A stretch of DNA of 64,000 bases from Actinoalloteichus hoggarensis (GCF_002234535.1 NZ_CP022521.1:6184001-6248000); one strand, 5' to 3'; positions 8,554 through 20,766 are shown, numbered from the stretch's first letter. The notes: generated from the sequence alone by a model not told the origin. Numbers and translations: made by a program.

Positions 8554-8559
8554 ACCTTA
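8554..8559 (-). promoter_or_regulatory. Leaderless -10 box for the TOBE regulator
   Basis: Read on the minus strand this is TAAGGT, 8 nt before the GTG at 8545. Confidence 0.5.
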
Positions 8560-8682
8560 CGTCACGACGAGACCTCGGCGGCGATTCTCGACGGCGGAAT
8601 GATGATCTTCACTTCGCGTCGAGGCGCCGCCCGTGCGGACGGAGGCGGACGGAGGCCGCGGGTTCGGCGTCCGTCCGGTGGT

Positions 8683-8688
8683 TAGGCT
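8683..8688 (+). promoter_or_regulatory. Leaderless -10 box for moaA
   Basis: TAGGCT lies 6 nt before the GTG start at 8695, matching the leaderless pattern seen throughout the window. With no leader there is no room for a Moco riboswitch. Confidence 0.6.
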
Positions 8689-8694
8689 CGTCCT

Positions 8695-9753
8695 GTGAGT
8701 GCGGTGGAGCTGGGCATCCCGGTCGTTCCCAGGGCGGCGGGCGGCCTGCCGCGTCCCGAGGCGGCCGGTCTGATCGACCGGTACGGACGCACGGCCGCCG
8801 ATCTGCGAGTCTCCCTGATCGATCGCTGCAATCTGCGCTGCTCGTACTGCATGCCCGCCGAAGGCCTGGACTGGCTGGCCAAGAGCAGCCTGCTCGACAC
8901 CTCGGAGCTCGATCGGCTGCTGCGGATCGCGGTCGAGCGGCTCGGCGTCCGTGATGTGCGCTTCACCGGCGGCGAGCCGCTGCTACGGCCGGATCTGGCG
9001 GCCGTCGTGGCCAACACCGCCCGACTGCGCCCCCGGCCCAGGATCTCTCTGACGACCAACGGCATCGGCCTCACGCGGCGGGCCGAGGAACTGGCCGCGG
9101 CCGGACTCGACCGCATCAACGTCTCACTGGACACCCTGCGCCCGGACCGCTTCCACACCATCACCCGCAGGCGACGGCTCGACGACGTGTTGGCGGGCCT
9201 GGCCGCCGCCAAGACCGCGGGCCTGGACCCGGTGAAGATCAACGCGGTCCTGCTGCGCGGGGTCAACGATGACGAGGCACCCGACCTGCTGCGCTTCGCA
9301 CTGGACGGCGGTTACCACCTCCGCTTCATCGAACAGATGCCGTTGGACGCGCAGCACGGCTGGCAGCGCTCCGAGATGATCACCGCGACGGAGATCCTGA
9401 CGCTGCTCCAAGGCACGTTCGCCCTGACCCCGCACGAGGCCGAACGCGGCTCGGCGCCCGCCGAGCGGTGGTCCGTCGACGGCGGGCCGGGCACCGTCGG
9501 CGTCATCGGCTCGGTGACCAGGCCGTTCTGCGCGGCCTGTGATCGGACCAGGCTGACCGCGGACGGACAGCTCCGCAGCTGCCTGTTCTCGCAGACCGAG
9601 ACCGACCTGCGCGGCCCGCTGCGGTCGGGGGCCGACGACGAGGAGCTGGCCGACATCTGGCGCACCACGATGTGGGGCAAGCCCGCCGGACACGGCATCA
9701 ACGACGAGAGCTTCACTCAGCCTCGGCGGCCGATGAGCGCCATCGGCGGCTGA
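8695..9753 (+). CDS. moaA: GTP 3',8-cyclase MoaA
   Basis: A 352-residue radical SAM enzyme that converts GTP to 3',8-cH2GTP, the first step of molybdenum cofactor synthesis. The radical-SAM cluster ligands are Cys45, Cys49 and Cys52 in CNLRCSYC. GGEPLLRPDL is the SAM-binding GGEP motif. The second 4Fe-4S cluster is provided by C-x2-C-x13-C in the C-terminal half (CAACDRTRL to SC). The protein ends in the conserved Gly-Gly (SAIGG) needed for activity. It is followed 149 bp later by moaD on the same strand and is divergent from the TOBE regulator. Confidence 0.97.
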   Translation: MSAVELGIPVVPRAAGGLPRPEAAGLIDRYGRTAADLRVSLIDRCNLRCSYCMPAEGLDWLAKSSLLDTSELDRLLRIAVERLGVRDVRFTGGEPLLRPDLAAVVANTARLRPRPRISLTTNGIGLTRRAEELAAAGLDRINVSLDTLRPDRFHTITRRRRLDDVLAGLAAAKTAGLDPVKINAVLLRGVNDDEAPDLLRFALDGGYHLRFIEQMPLDAQHGWQRSEMITATEILTLLQGTFALTPHEAERGSAPAERWSVDGGPGTVGVIGSVTRPFCAACDRTRLTADGQLRSCLFSQTETDLRGPLRSGADDEELADIWRTTMWGKPAGHGINDESFTQPRRPMSAIGG

Positions 9754-9902
9754 CGGCGGGAGTCGCCGACGGCCTCGACGGCGCCGACACGGAGGGCCGA
9801 GGGCCGACCGTTCCACCGAGCCGTGCCGAGCCGTGCCGAGCCGCTGCCCGATCGAGAACACCGGCCGACGTATGCCGGTCGCCAGGCCGAGGAGGGAGAT
9901 CG

Positions 9903-10172
9903 GTGAACACCACCGACCAGATCACCGTGCGGGTCCGCTACTTCGCCGGAGCGAGGGCGGCCGCCGAGGTCACCGAGGAGACGGTGCGGCTGCCGCAGGG
10001 CGCCACCGTGCATCAGGTCCTCAGTCTGCTCGCCGATCGCCGAGGCGCGCGGCTGGAACGGGTGCTGGGCGCGTGCAGCTTCCTGGTGGACGGCGTGGCG
10101 GTGACGGACCGGGACCGACGGCTCACCACACCCGTCGTCCTCGACGTCCTCCCGCCGTTCGCAGGCGGCTGA
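9903..10172 (+). CDS. moaD: Molybdopterin synthase small subunit MoaD
   Basis: An 89-residue ubiquitin-fold sulfur carrier (ThiS/MoaD family). It begins ITVRVRYFAGAR and ends in PPFAGG, the C-terminal Gly-Gly that is adenylated and thiocarboxylated. It delivers sulfur to precursor Z within molybdopterin synthase, with the MoaE half of the fusion at 12578-13675 as partner. The GTG at 9903 is chosen because GAGGAGGGAGA lies just upstream; the frame remains open further upstream but is not protein-like. Confidence 0.93.
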   Translation: MNTTDQITVRVRYFAGARAAAEVTEETVRLPQGATVHQVLSLLADRRGARLERVLGACSFLVDGVAVTDRDRRLTTPVVLDVLPPFAGG

Positions 10173-11493
<1,321 letters not shown>

Positions 11494-11501
11494 TCCCTGC
11501 C

Positions 11502-11547
11502 GGGTCCGCTCCCCGCCGCCATCCCCCGGGGGGCGGGGAGCGGACCC
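11502..11547 (+). terminator. Intrinsic terminator of rpfA
   Basis: GGGTCCGCTCCCCGCC (11502-11517) pairs perfectly with GGCGGGGAGCGGACCC (11532-11547), a 16 bp stem with a 14 nt loop, beginning 9 bp after the rpfA stop. There is no T tract, as is common in actinobacteria. Confidence 0.8.
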
Positions 11548-12577
11548 GACCAGCCGTCCACCATGATTCGAGCGCTGGAGGGCGCCCGCAGGCCTGGCAG
11601 CCGGCATCGCGGAGGATCCCGAGCCACCGCGGACCGACTCATACGGTGCGGCCACCCGCCCGGCACCGGCGGTCGCACCGGAGGACACCACAGCCGGGTC
11701 GCCGGTGACCCGTGCCGCCACGGTGCGCCCCGGCCGACGATCCTGAACTTCTAGGCAGCCCGGTTCGACGGCGGTACAGTCGCGTTCGTGACCGAGCAGG
11801 CCGCGTCCCCCGTGCGTACCCGTCGCCGGGCCATGCGGCACTCGTGCTCCGCCGTCGCGTCGGAGCGGGCACGCCCCCGTCGCACGGCCCCGCCGGACAC
11901 CACGCGACTCTCCGGACGACGGGCCCTGCCGAGATCTCGCGGCCTGGACCGACTCCGTGCGCCCGGCGAGACCACGCCGCCGCTCCATCCCGTGGACACG
12001 GCCTCGCGAACGTGCGCAGGCCCTCGCCCGCCGGCCCGACGTCCGTCTCACGTCGTCGGCCCCGATACGCGGCCCGCCCGGATGCCCCCGCACCCGCCCG
12101 CCACCGTGCACCGCCTCCGGAGGCGTGCTCCTCGAACGCGACGGACACTCGCCGTCCACGCTCCCGCGCCTCTCGACCCAAGTCGCAGGCAGTCTGTCGT
12201 GGGCGTAACCGGTCGCCCGCCCGCAGGCCGCGTTCGGCCGCTCCGGAGCGGACGGCGGCGTCCTGTCCGCCGCCTGACGACGCGTCAGCCGCCCAGACTG
12301 AGCAGCCACCCAGACTGAGCGGCGACCCGGCCTGAATCGCACCCGGACTGGAATCGGCGCGTCATCGGACCGCATCATCGAGAACGGACGGACCGCCACC
12401 GGGCACGGACTTCACCGGCCAGACACGCCCGGACATCGCCCGGCAGGAACGGAATCGGGACCGAGCGGCCGCTTCAGGAGCCCGCTCGCCTGGCCGCACA
12501 GGCCGAAGGCTCCGCCGGGGACGCCCGTCTCGACGACCGGAGTCCCGACACCGCTCGCCCCTGGGCCGTCCAGACCC
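11548..12577. other. Gene-poor region between rpfA and moaE
   Basis: About 1 kb without a recognisable gene. A GTG at 11788 has a good leaderless -10 (TACAGT at 11775-11780, 7 nt spacing) and opens a 176-codon plus-strand frame. Its product is an Arg/Pro/Ala-rich string with no domain or secondary-structure pattern. I regard this as a decayed or spurious gene rather than a real one. Nothing on the minus strand is better. Confidence 0.4.
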
Positions 12578-13675
12578 TCACGGGCAGTCGACCCACTCCT
12601 GGGTGCCGTCGAGGAACACCTGCCGCTTCCAGATCGGCAGCCGGGCCTTGATCTCGTCGACCAGATCGGCGCACGCCGTGAACGCCGCCGCGCGATGGGC
12701 GGCCGAGACCGCGCACACCAGGGCGAGGTCGCCGACCGCCAACAGCCCCAGCCGATGCGTCACCGCGATCGCCCGCAGTTCCGGGTGCCGGGCGGCGACG
12801 TCGGCGGCGACCTCACGTGCCTTCTCCGGTGCGCTGGGGTGGCCGACGTACTCGAGCTCCCGGACGCCCCGGCCACCGTCGTGGTCGCGCACGACGCCTC
12901 GGAAGCCCACCACCGCTCCCGCCCCCGCGTCGGCGACCAGCGCCTCGTGATCGACGGCGGCGAGGTCCTCGTCGACGACCTCGGCCCGTACCACCCGCAC
13001 GGACCAGTCGCGTTCGGCCGCCGGCGCGGACGCCGGCTGCCCTGCGTGATCCGCACCGGCCGCGTCCGCCGTCCACACGGACGATCGGTCGACATCCGGA
13101 CGGCCGGCCGCCGACGAGCCGTGCGGCTCCGCCGTCGACTCCTCGGCTCCCATGCTCGCGGGTTCGGCCGTGTCCGCCGCCCGCTCCGGCTGCGGATGGT
13201 CGCCACCGCGAAGTTGGTCGATCGCATGGTCGAGGACGCCCGCCAGCACGCCCAGTCCGTCGCGGACGCCGCCCCGCGATCCGGGAAGGTTGACGACGAG
13301 CGTCCGGCCCGCCACGCCCACCAGCCCCCTGGAGAGCACGGCGGTGGGCACCGCGGGCAGTCCGGCGGCCCGGATCGCATCGGCCACGCCGGGCAACTCG
13401 TAATCCAGCAGCTCGGCGGTGACCTCCGGTGTCCGATCGGTCGGGCTGATCCCGGTGCCGCCGGTCGTGACGACCACCTGCACCCCCGCCTCGACCGCGG
13501 CCCGGAGCCGCACGCCGACCGGTGCGCCGTCGGGGACGACGGCCGCGTCCGGCGTCTCGAAGGACCTCTCCCGCAGCCAGGACACGATGAGCGGCCCGGT
13601 GGTGTCGGCGTACACCCCCGCCGCCGCCCGATTCGACGCCGTGATCACCCTGGCATGTCGGGTCTGGCCGGTCAC
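12578..13675 (-). CDS. Fused MoaB/Mog and MoaE molybdenum cofactor protein
   Basis: A 365-residue two-domain protein. Residues 1-155 are a MoaB/Mog domain (HARVITASNRAAAGVYADTT, VVTTGGTGISPTDRTPE, LVVNLPGS), the adenylyltransferase that activates molybdopterin. Residues about 156-220 are a low-complexity linker. Residues 222-365 are MoaE, the large molybdopterin synthase subunit, with GFRGVVRDHDGGRGVRELEY, the catalytic lysine in LPIWKRQVFLDG, and an AVTHRLG motif. In mycobacteria these are separate genes (mog and moaE2). GTG 13675 overlaps the moaC stop by 4 bp and has GGAGGAGA upstream, so translation is coupled. Confidence 0.9.
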   Translation of the reverse strand: MTGQTRHARVITASNRAAAGVYADTTGPLIVSWLRERSFETPDAAVVPDGAPVGVRLRAAVEAGVQVVVTTGGTGISPTDRTPEVTAELLDYELPGVADAIRAAGLPAVPTAVLSRGLVGVAGRTLVVNLPGSRGGVRDGLGVLAGVLDHAIDQLRGGDHPQPERAADTAEPASMGAEESTAEPHGSSAAGRPDVDRSSVWTADAAGADHAGQPASAPAAERDWSVRVVRAEVVDEDLAAVDHEALVADAGAGAVVGFRGVVRDHDGGRGVRELEYVGHPSAPEKAREVAADVAARHPELRAIAVTHRLGLLAVGDLALVCAVSAAHRAAAFTACADLVDEIKARLPIWKRQVFLDGTQEWVDCP

Positions 13676-14142
13676 TCCGGTCTCCTCCACGTTCCCGTCT
13701 TCCCGCCGTCCTTGCGTTCCACCCGAACGTGATCCAGCACCGCGGCCGGGTCCACCGCCTTGATCATGTCGTGCAGGGCGAGCCCCGCGACGGCCACGGC
13801 GGTCAGGGCCTCCATCTCGACCCCGGTACGGTCGGTGGTGCGGACCGTCGCACGGATGTGCACCTGCGCGCCCGCGGGCTCCAGCTCGACGGTCACTCCG
13901 GACAGGGCGATCGGATGACACAGCGGCACGAGATCCGGCGTGCGCTTGGCACCCATGATCCCCGCGATGCGCGCGGTGGCCAGCGCGTCACCCTTGGGCA
14001 GGGTGCCGCTGCTCAGCAGCCCCACCACCTCCTCGGTGGTGCGCAGCACCCCGGTGGCGGTCGCGGTCCTGGCCGAGACCTCCTTCGCGGAGACGTCGAC
14101 CATGCGGGCCGCGCCGCCGGGGTCCAGATGCGGTAGCTCCAT
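13672..14142 (-). CDS. moaC: Cyclic pyranopterin monophosphate synthase MoaC
   Basis: A 156-residue enzyme that rearranges 3',8-cH2GTP, the MoaA product, to cyclic pyranopterin monophosphate. Family motifs are MVDVSAKEVSARTATA, LVPLCHPIALS with the substrate-binding histidine, TGVEMEALTAV, and the catalytic Asp/Lys pair in LHDMIKAVD. The ATG at 14142 has a leaderless -10 box 8 nt upstream. Its stop overlaps the start of the MoaB-MoaE fusion by 4 bp (GTGA), making a two-gene operon. Confidence 0.96.
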   Translation of the reverse strand: MELPHLDPGGAARMVDVSAKEVSARTATATGVLRTTEEVVGLLSSGTLPKGDALATARIAGIMGAKRTPDLVPLCHPIALSGVTVELEPAGAQVHIRATVRTTDRTGVEMEALTAVAVAGLALHDMIKAVDPAAVLDHVRVERKDGGKTGTWRRPE

Positions 14143-14150
14143 GCCAGCAG

Positions 14151-14156
14151 ATGCTA
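14151..14156 (-). promoter_or_regulatory. Leaderless -10 box for moaC operon
   Basis: Read on the minus strand this is TAGCAT, 8 nt before the ATG at 14142. Confidence 0.5.
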
Positions 14157-14386
14157 GGCGGCGGTCGCCTGCCGTCCGCCTCGCAGGTCGGTGACCCGGC
14201 CGGGACGAACCGGCACGTCATCCGCCGGCCGGGGCGCTGACTCGGCACGCCGCAGAGGCACGGGCCGCGGTTCCCCACCCGAGCCCGCGGTCGGCGCCCC
14301 GGCTCGGCCGTCTCACCACCGACGAGACGGCGGCAGACGCCGGAAGCAACGGCTTCCCGGGCGAGGGGCGCCCCGCCCGCCGACGG

Positions 14387-14986
14387 TCACTCTCCCGCGA
14401 TGTGCTTCCGCCACGGCCCCATCGCCACGAGCCAGTGCGGGACGAGCCGGATCGGGAACGGCACCTCGGTCTCGAAGACGTCCGTGCCGAAGACCTGGGC
14501 GACCTCGCGGTAACCGCCGTCCTCCAGCCGAAGCTCGACGATCCCGGGCTTCTCCGGGTCCGGGCTCACGATCCAGTAGGACTCGACGCCGAACCGGGCG
14601 TACTCGACGCGCTTGGTGTGGTGGTCCCGGAAGACGCTCTCCGGCGAGACGACCTCGACCACCAGCAGCGGCGGCCGAGTCAGATAGGGCTGTTCGAACT
14701 CGTCCGCTCGGATGATCGCCACATCCGGGATGCGGTGATGGGTGCGGTCCGCATTGAGAGTGATACCTGGACAACTGAAGACGATCTGCTCTTCAGGCGC
14801 GAGCCCCCCGAGGTGGATCGTCAGCCGCGATTCGATGAGCGTGTGGATGGCGACCGGCGCAGGCGACATGTCAAGCCGCCCGTCGACGAGCTCGTACCGG
14901 CCGCCGGCGTCCGGCATCGTACGAAGATCGTCCACGGTCAGCGGCCGATGCCGCGATTCCACATGTCCGTAGCCCATGGCAACCAT
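14387..14986 (-). CDS. Uma2 family endonuclease-like protein
   Basis: A 199-residue protein of the DUF820/Uma2 family, which has a PD-(D/E)XK nuclease fold. The core is visible as RYELVDGRLDMSPAP, then RIPDVAIIR (catalytic Asp), then PPLLVVEVVSPES (the E-x-V element), then KRVEYARFGVESYWIVSPDP. Such proteins are very common in actinobacteria and cyanobacteria; their biological role is unknown, although transposon association has been proposed. No mobile element is visible here. A G-rich RBS precedes ATG 14986; a second ATG three codons in is possible. Confidence 0.88.
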   Translation of the reverse strand: MVAMGYGHVESRHRPLTVDDLRTMPDAGGRYELVDGRLDMSPAPVAIHTLIESRLTIHLGGLAPEEQIVFSCPGITLNADRTHHRIPDVAIIRADEFEQPYLTRPPLLVVEVVSPESVFRDHHTKRVEYARFGVESYWIVSPDPEKPGIVELRLEDGGYREVAQVFGTDVFETEVPFPIRLVPHWLVAMGPWRKHIAGE

Positions 14987-15108
14987 TCTGCCCCCCGTTC
15001 AGCACGACGCCGAGCATCACAGAACGCCTGCCGCCACGAATGAGCGATACCCGTCGCCCTCGGGGCCTCGGCGCGACCTCGCCCCCGCGCCCGGCCGCGC
15101 CGCGCGCG

Positions 15109-16494
<1,386 letters not shown>

Positions 16495-16581
16495 GACGAC
16501 CTCCCTGGTCAACGCTGTTCAAGCAGGGGGAACAGCCTAACCAGACGAGGACGGACGCCCGCAGCCCGGCCGGTCGGCGAG

Positions 16582-16767
16582 CTACCTGTTGATCACCGTG
16601 ACCGGGTGCTCGTAATGCACCGCACCCTCAGCCAGCGGAAACTCGGTCTCGCCGAAGGGAGACGGCGCGCCTGCCGTCGCCGCCCTCAGCTCGGACACCG
16701 CGTGCTCGCCCTCGGGCACCTGCGGCCAGCTCGGGTCGATGCGGTCCTGACGGGCTGCCTTGGCCAC
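16582..16767 (-). CDS. Small conserved-looking protein of 61 residues
   Basis: A 61-residue protein beginning [14 protein letters not shown] and ending [11 protein letters not shown]. It is chosen over a much longer open frame because GTG 16767 is preceded by the strong RBS GGAGGAGG, and the sequence reads as a real protein (acidic middle, no low complexity). It lies divergent from the helicase-associated gene, in the same place as Rv0863 in M. tuberculosis as I recall that map. I do not recognise a domain and infer no function. Confidence 0.65.
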   Translation of the reverse strand: MAKAARQDRIDPSWPQVPEGEHAVSELRAATAGAPSPFGETEFPLAEGAVHYEHPVTVINR

Positions 16768-16899
16768 GGCTCCTCCTCCGGTTTCGGTCAAGCGACGTCC
16801 ACACCGACCGCGCCGCACGTGTCCGCACGGTCGCCCCCGCCCGGCGGCATGCCCGCGGAGTGTCGGAAAGGACTCCCTTAAGTCTGCCGCATCGCGAAG

Positions 16900-16905
16900 T
16901 ATCGT
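16900..16905 (+). promoter_or_regulatory. Leaderless -10 box for helicase-associated gene
   Basis: TATCGT lies 7 nt before the ATG at 16913 and decides that start over the two GTG codons immediately upstream. Confidence 0.55.
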
Positions 16906-16912
16906 GGTGAGG

Positions 16913-19222
16913 ATGCCCGGCACCTCACTGGCCGACTGGTTGCGTGACCAGGACGACGCGATGCTCGCCGCACTGCTGCGCGCTCGACCTGACCTGGCCA
17001 CCCCTGCTCCGCCCGACACGACGGTCCTCGCCACCCGCGCGGGCATCGGGGTCTCCGTGGCCCGTGCCTGTGAGGAACTCGACGCCTTCAGCCTCGCCGT
17101 GCTGGAGGCGCTGCTCGTCGCGGACGCCGACCAGCAGCCGGTCGGAGAGAAGACGATCATCGAGCTGATGGGCGACGGAGTATCCGGGGACAGAGTTCGC
17201 GACGGGCTCGCCGCGCTGCGGGCCAGGGCGCTCGTCTGGGGCGTCGATCCGACACTGTCGGTGGTGCCCGCCGCCCGCGAGGCGATCGGCCCGTTCCCCG
17301 CCGGGCTGGGCCGGCCCGCACCGCATCTGGACCGACAGGATCTCGCGGCCGTCGTCGCCGACCTGTCCGACGCCGAGCGCAGGCTGCTCGGCGCGCTGGC
17401 CTCGGGCGCGCCGGTGGGCCAGACGAAGGACGCCGGGACGGTCGTCCCGCTCGACCGGGCCAGCACCCCCGTCCAACGGCTGCTGGCGGCCGGGCTACTG
17501 CTGCGTCGTGACGCCGAGACGGTGGAACTGCCCCGACAGCTCGGACTGCTGCTGCGTGGCGACCGGCCGCTCGGGCCGGTGCCGGTCGACCCGCCCGTGC
17601 TGGACACGGTGCGGCGGTCGACCGCGGACGCCGACGCCACCGCGGCGGGGGAGGCGCTGGAACTCTGCCGCCACGTCGAGACGCTGTTGCGCCTGTGGTC
17701 CACCGAACCGCCGCCGGTCCTGCGGTCGGGGGGCCTGGGCGTCCGCGAACTGCGGCGGGCCGCCCGCGCGATGGAGGCCACCGAGCCGCGGGCCACGCTG
17801 ATCATCGAACTCGCGGTCGCCGCGGGCCTCGTCGCGGCGGGCGACGAGACCGAACCGCACTGGCTGCTGACCGTGGCCGCGGACACCTGGATCGCCTCCC
17901 CCGCCGAGCAGCGCTGGGCGACGGTGGCCTCCGCCTGGCTGGAGATGCCCCGGCTTCCCGCCCTGGCGGGCGGACGGGACGAACGAGATCGGCTGCTCTC
18001 CGTGCTCGCCGAGGAGCTGCGGCGCCCCCGTGCACCGCTCGCCCGCAGACGAGCCCTGGCCGAGCTGGCCGGGCTGCCCGAGGACACCGCCCTGCGTTCG
18101 GACGACTCGCTCGTGGAGCTGCTCGCCTGGCGGGCGCCGCGGCAGGGCGGCCGGTTACGAGACGATCAGGTCCGCTGGGCCCTGAGCGAGTCGGCGTCCG
18201 TCGGCATCAGCGCGGTCGGCAGGCTGTCCTCCGCCGGGCGGGCGCTGCTCGACGCCGGCCAGGCGGAGGCGGCCCGACTGATGGGGGCGGCGATGCCGTC
18301 GCCGCTGGACCACATCCTCGTCCAGGCCGACCTGACCGTGATCGCGCCGGGTCCGCTGGAGTCCGACCTCGCCTCGGAGATGGCCCTGGTCGCCGACGTG
18401 GAGTCGGCGGGCAGCGCCACGGTGTACCGGGTGAGCGAGACGAGTGTGCGGCGCGCCCTCGACGCGGGCCGCAGCGCGACCGAACTGCACGATCTCTTCG
18501 CGGAACGGTCCAAGACCCCGGTCCCGCAGTCGCTCACCTATCTGATCGACGACGTGGCCCGCAGGCACGGCAGGCTGCGTGGGGGCGCGGCGGCCTCGTT
18601 CCTGCGCTGTGAGGACCCGGTGCTGCTCAGCGAGGTGCTCGGCAGGCCGGAGGCCGCGCAGTGGGAGCTGCGCCGCCTCGCTCCGACGGTCCTGGTGAGC
18701 GCGCTGCCGCTCGTCGAGCTGCTGGACGGACTGCGGGCGGCCGGGCTGGCGCCGGTGGCCGAGGGGCTGGACGGGCGACTGCTGGACCTGCGTCCGCCGG
18801 GCCGCAGGCTCCCCCGACGCTCGGGCTCCGGCAGGCGCGCCGCCTCCCCCGCCCCCATCGACGAGGAGCGCCTCACCGAGGTCGTCGCCGGAATCCGGAT
18901 CGGGGATCACACCTCCGCGGTGCGGCGCGGCGCCTCGGCGTCCACCGCGGCCGAGGGGCATCCGGTCTCGCCCACCGTCACGCTGGTACGGGAGGCGGTG
19001 CGCTCACGCAGCAGGCTCTGGATCGGCTTCGTGAACTCGCACGGCGTCGCCACGCAGCGGATCGTCGACCCGGTGACCATCAGCGGCGGCTTCCTGGAGG
19101 GATTCGATCGGAGCGTGGGAGCCGTGCAGCGGTATCCGCTGCATCGCATCAGCAGCGCGGCTCTCGTGGAGGACGCGCAGGACACCGAGGAGGCCGCACG
19201 CTCGACGAGTTCGACGGAATGA
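16913..19222 (+). CDS. Helicase-associated protein (XPB-partner family, WYL-like C terminus)
   Basis: A 769-residue protein. It begins [18 protein letters not shown], the typical opening of the actinobacterial helicase-associated family that accompanies XPB (Rv0862c type). A central helicase-C-like domain includes [17 protein letters not shown] and the [16 protein letters not shown] region. The C terminus ([20 protein letters not shown] to [10 protein letters not shown]) resembles a WYL ligand-binding domain. No Walker A is present, so it is not itself a helicase. In mycobacteria the gene adjoins ercc3/XPB; here XPB is 10 kb away at 29215. Inferred role: partner of XPB in DNA repair. Confidence 0.85.
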   Translation: MPGTSLADWLRDQDDAMLAALLRARPDLATPAPPDTTVLATRAGIGVSVARACEELDAFSLAVLEALLVADADQQPVGEKTIIELMGDGVSGDRVRDGLAALRARALVWGVDPTLSVVPAAREAIGPFPAGLGRPAPHLDRQDLAAVVADLSDAERRLLGALASGAPVGQTKDAGTVVPLDRASTPVQRLLAAGLLLRRDAETVELPRQLGLLLRGDRPLGPVPVDPPVLDTVRRSTADADATAAGEALELCRHVETLLRLWSTEPPPVLRSGGLGVRELRRAARAMEATEPRATLIIELAVAAGLVAAGDETEPHWLLTVAADTWIASPAEQRWATVASAWLEMPRLPALAGGRDERDRLLSVLAEELRRPRAPLARRRALAELAGLPEDTALRSDDSLVELLAWRAPRQGGRLRDDQVRWALSESASVGISAVGRLSSAGRALLDAGQAEAARLMGAAMPSPLDHILVQADLTVIAPGPLESDLASEMALVADVESAGSATVYRVSETSVRRALDAGRSATELHDLFAERSKTPVPQSLTYLIDDVARRHGRLRGGAAASFLRCEDPVLLSEVLGRPEAAQWELRRLAPTVLVSALPLVELLDGLRAAGLAPVAEGLDGRLLDLRPPGRRLPRRSGSGRRAASPAPIDEERLTEVVAGIRIGDHTSAVRRGASASTAAEGHPVSPTVTLVREAVRSRSRLWIGFVNSHGVATQRIVDPVTISGGFLEGFDRSVGAVQRYPLHRISSAALVEDAQDTEEAARSTSSTE

Positions 19223-19451
19223 TCCCGCCGGACCGACTCGGCGCCCGACGTCGTTCCCGGCCCTCCGTCGCGACCCGCCTTTCCAGGCCAGGAGGACGGA
19301 CGGCTCCGCTCCGGATGCCCCGCTCCGCTCACGGCCTCGTCCGGCCCGACGATCGGTGGTTGCACCGACCGATCCGGGCCGCCGGCGATCCCCGATGCGG
19401 CAGGACGGCCCGCGCAGGCCGTACCGGTGACGTGCGCGCGACGAGAACGCG

Positions 19452-19500
19452 GCAGGCGTGACGCCCGCTCCGTCATCGTCGGAGCAGACGTCACGCCTGC
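19452..19500. terminator. Bidirectional terminator between helicase-associated gene and conservon
   Basis: GCAGGCGTGACG (19452-19463) pairs with CGTCACGCCTGC (19489-19500), and inside it GCTCCG pairs with CGGAGC. It lies just beyond the cvnD stop and after the convergent plus-strand gene, so it can end both transcripts. Confidence 0.8.
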
Positions 19501-19510
19501 CTGCGGTCGT

Positions 19511-20122
19511 TCATCCAGTGGCGCGAACCGCCATCCACTGCCGCATCGCGTGCTCGACCAGCGTGATCAGGGCCTGCTTGGTCGAGTCCCTGTTCCGCGC
19601 GTCGCACACCACGATCGGCACGGAGTCGTCGATCGTCAACGCCTCCCGAACGTCCTCGATCCGGTGGTGCAGCACGCCGTCGAAGCAGTTCAGCGCGACG
19701 ACATACGGCAGTTCACGGTCATCGAAGAAGTCGATCGAGGCGAAGGCGTCGGCCAGTCGTCTGCTGTCCACCAGCACGACCGCGCCGATGGCGCCCTTCA
19801 CCAGGTCGTCCCACATGAACCAGAACCTGTGCTGACCGGGCGTGCCGAACAGGTAGAGGATCAGGTCGCTGTCCAGCGAGACACGACCGAAGTCCATCGC
19901 CACCGTGGTGGTGACCTTGCCGGGGGTGGCACTCAGGTCGTCGACGCCCACGCTCGCCTCGGTCATCACCGCCTCGGTGGTGAGCGGCACGATCTCGGAG
20001 ACCGAGCCGACGAACGTCGTCTTACCAACCCCGAAGCCACCTGCCACGACGATCTTCGTCGACGTGGTGGCGTGCTTGCTGGCGGCCGGAGTCCGCTGGG
20101 GTTCAGAGCCTGCGAAGCCCAC
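19511..20122 (-). CDS. cvnD: Conservon Ras-like GTPase CvnD
   Basis: A 203-residue small GTPase of the conservon (Cvn) type. The P-loop is GGFGVGKTTFVGSVSE (about residues 29-44). A switch region follows with the threonine in KVTTTVAMDFGRV, and G3 appears as LFGTPGQHRF, where the usual D is replaced by F in LFGTPG, a feature common in this family. CvnD works with the sensor CvnA, the roadblock protein CvnB and CvnC in a membrane-associated G-protein-like complex affecting development and secondary metabolism in Streptomyces. Its start overlaps the cvnC end by 20 bp. It is the last gene of the operon. Confidence 0.93.
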   Translation of the reverse strand: MGFAGSEPQRTPAASKHATTSTKIVVAGGFGVGKTTFVGSVSEIVPLTTEAVMTEASVGVDDLSATPGKVTTTVAMDFGRVSLDSDLILYLFGTPGQHRFWFMWDDLVKGAIGAVVLVDSRRLADAFASIDFFDDRELPYVVALNCFDGVLHHRIEDVREALTIDDSVPIVVCDARNRDSTKQALITLVEHAMRQWMAVRATG

Positions 20123-20729
20123 TGAGCACCCTTTCCAGGAACGCGAGTGACGGCCCGTCCCCCATCACAAGACCGCTGTTGTGGACGAGAACCAAGCCGA
20201 GACTGGCCATGTCGCCGATCAGCACACGAACCACGCCGAGAGGAAGACGCAGATGCGCCGCGATCTCGGCGACAGAACGAGTCTCGATGCACAGACCGCA
20301 GATGGAACGGTGTTCGGCCAGCGACATCGAGTTCCGCTCTCGACCACGGTCACTCGTGGAGATCAACGCCTCGATGGGGAGATCATAATCCGGCCGGGTT
20401 CGGCCGCCTGTCCTGGCATAGGGACGGACAAGCGAACCGGTCTCCACCAGCGGGTCCCGGCTGCTCTCCTCGTCCGGCTCGTATTCGGGCCAGCTCTGCT
20501 CGACCTCCTGCACCGGCGTCGAGGAGAAGTCGTCGAAGTCGCCCGACATGCTCGTCCCGAGCAGATCCGCGCCCGGGCCGCCGAACAGCGCCCGATCGGC
20601 GCCGCCCATCAGGTAGTCGGCGTCCGGGTCGCTCTGGCCGTCCCGTCCTCGACCGTAGAAGCCGTCGAAGTCGAGCTGGCCTGCCCACTCACCAGCACGG
20701 CCGTCGCCGAAACCAGGTCCAGAGGTCAT
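20103..20729 (-). CDS. cvnC: Conservon DUF742 protein CvnC
   Basis: A 208-residue protein. The first ~95 residues are acidic and Gly/Asp-rich, longer than in most CvnC proteins. The remainder is the DUF742 domain: SLVRPYARTGGRTRPDYDLP, then HRSICGLCIETRSVAEIAAH and LPLGVVRVLIGDMASLGLVL, which forms a winged-helix-like fold. It is conserved in every conservon; it probably bridges CvnB and the GTPase. It lies 37 bp downstream of cvnB and overlaps cvnD. Confidence 0.92.
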   Translation of the reverse strand: MTSGPGFGDGRAGEWAGQLDFDGFYGRGRDGQSDPDADYLMGGADRALFGGPGADLLGTSMSGDFDDFSSTPVQEVEQSWPEYEPDEESSRDPLVETGSLVRPYARTGGRTRPDYDLPIEALISTSDRGRERNSMSLAEHRSICGLCIETRSVAEIAAHLRLPLGVVRVLIGDMASLGLVLVHNSGLVMGDGPSLAFLERVLSGLRRL

Positions 20730-20766
20730 TGCCCATCACTCCGTCGAGGTAAGTACGCCTGTGGGT

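Noticed and set aside
11788-12318. Possible leaderless gene after rpfA
   Set aside because: The -10 and GTG are well spaced, but the product is Arg/Pro/Ala-rich without any structure. A homologue search or ribosome profiling would be needed to accept it.
14387-14986. Transposon associated with the Uma2 gene
   Set aside because: No transposase, inverted repeats or target duplication is visible around it.
16582-18087. A 501-codon minus-strand open frame
   Set aside because: Most of it is antisense to the helicase-associated gene and low complexity. Only the last 61 codons, with their own strong RBS, are kept.
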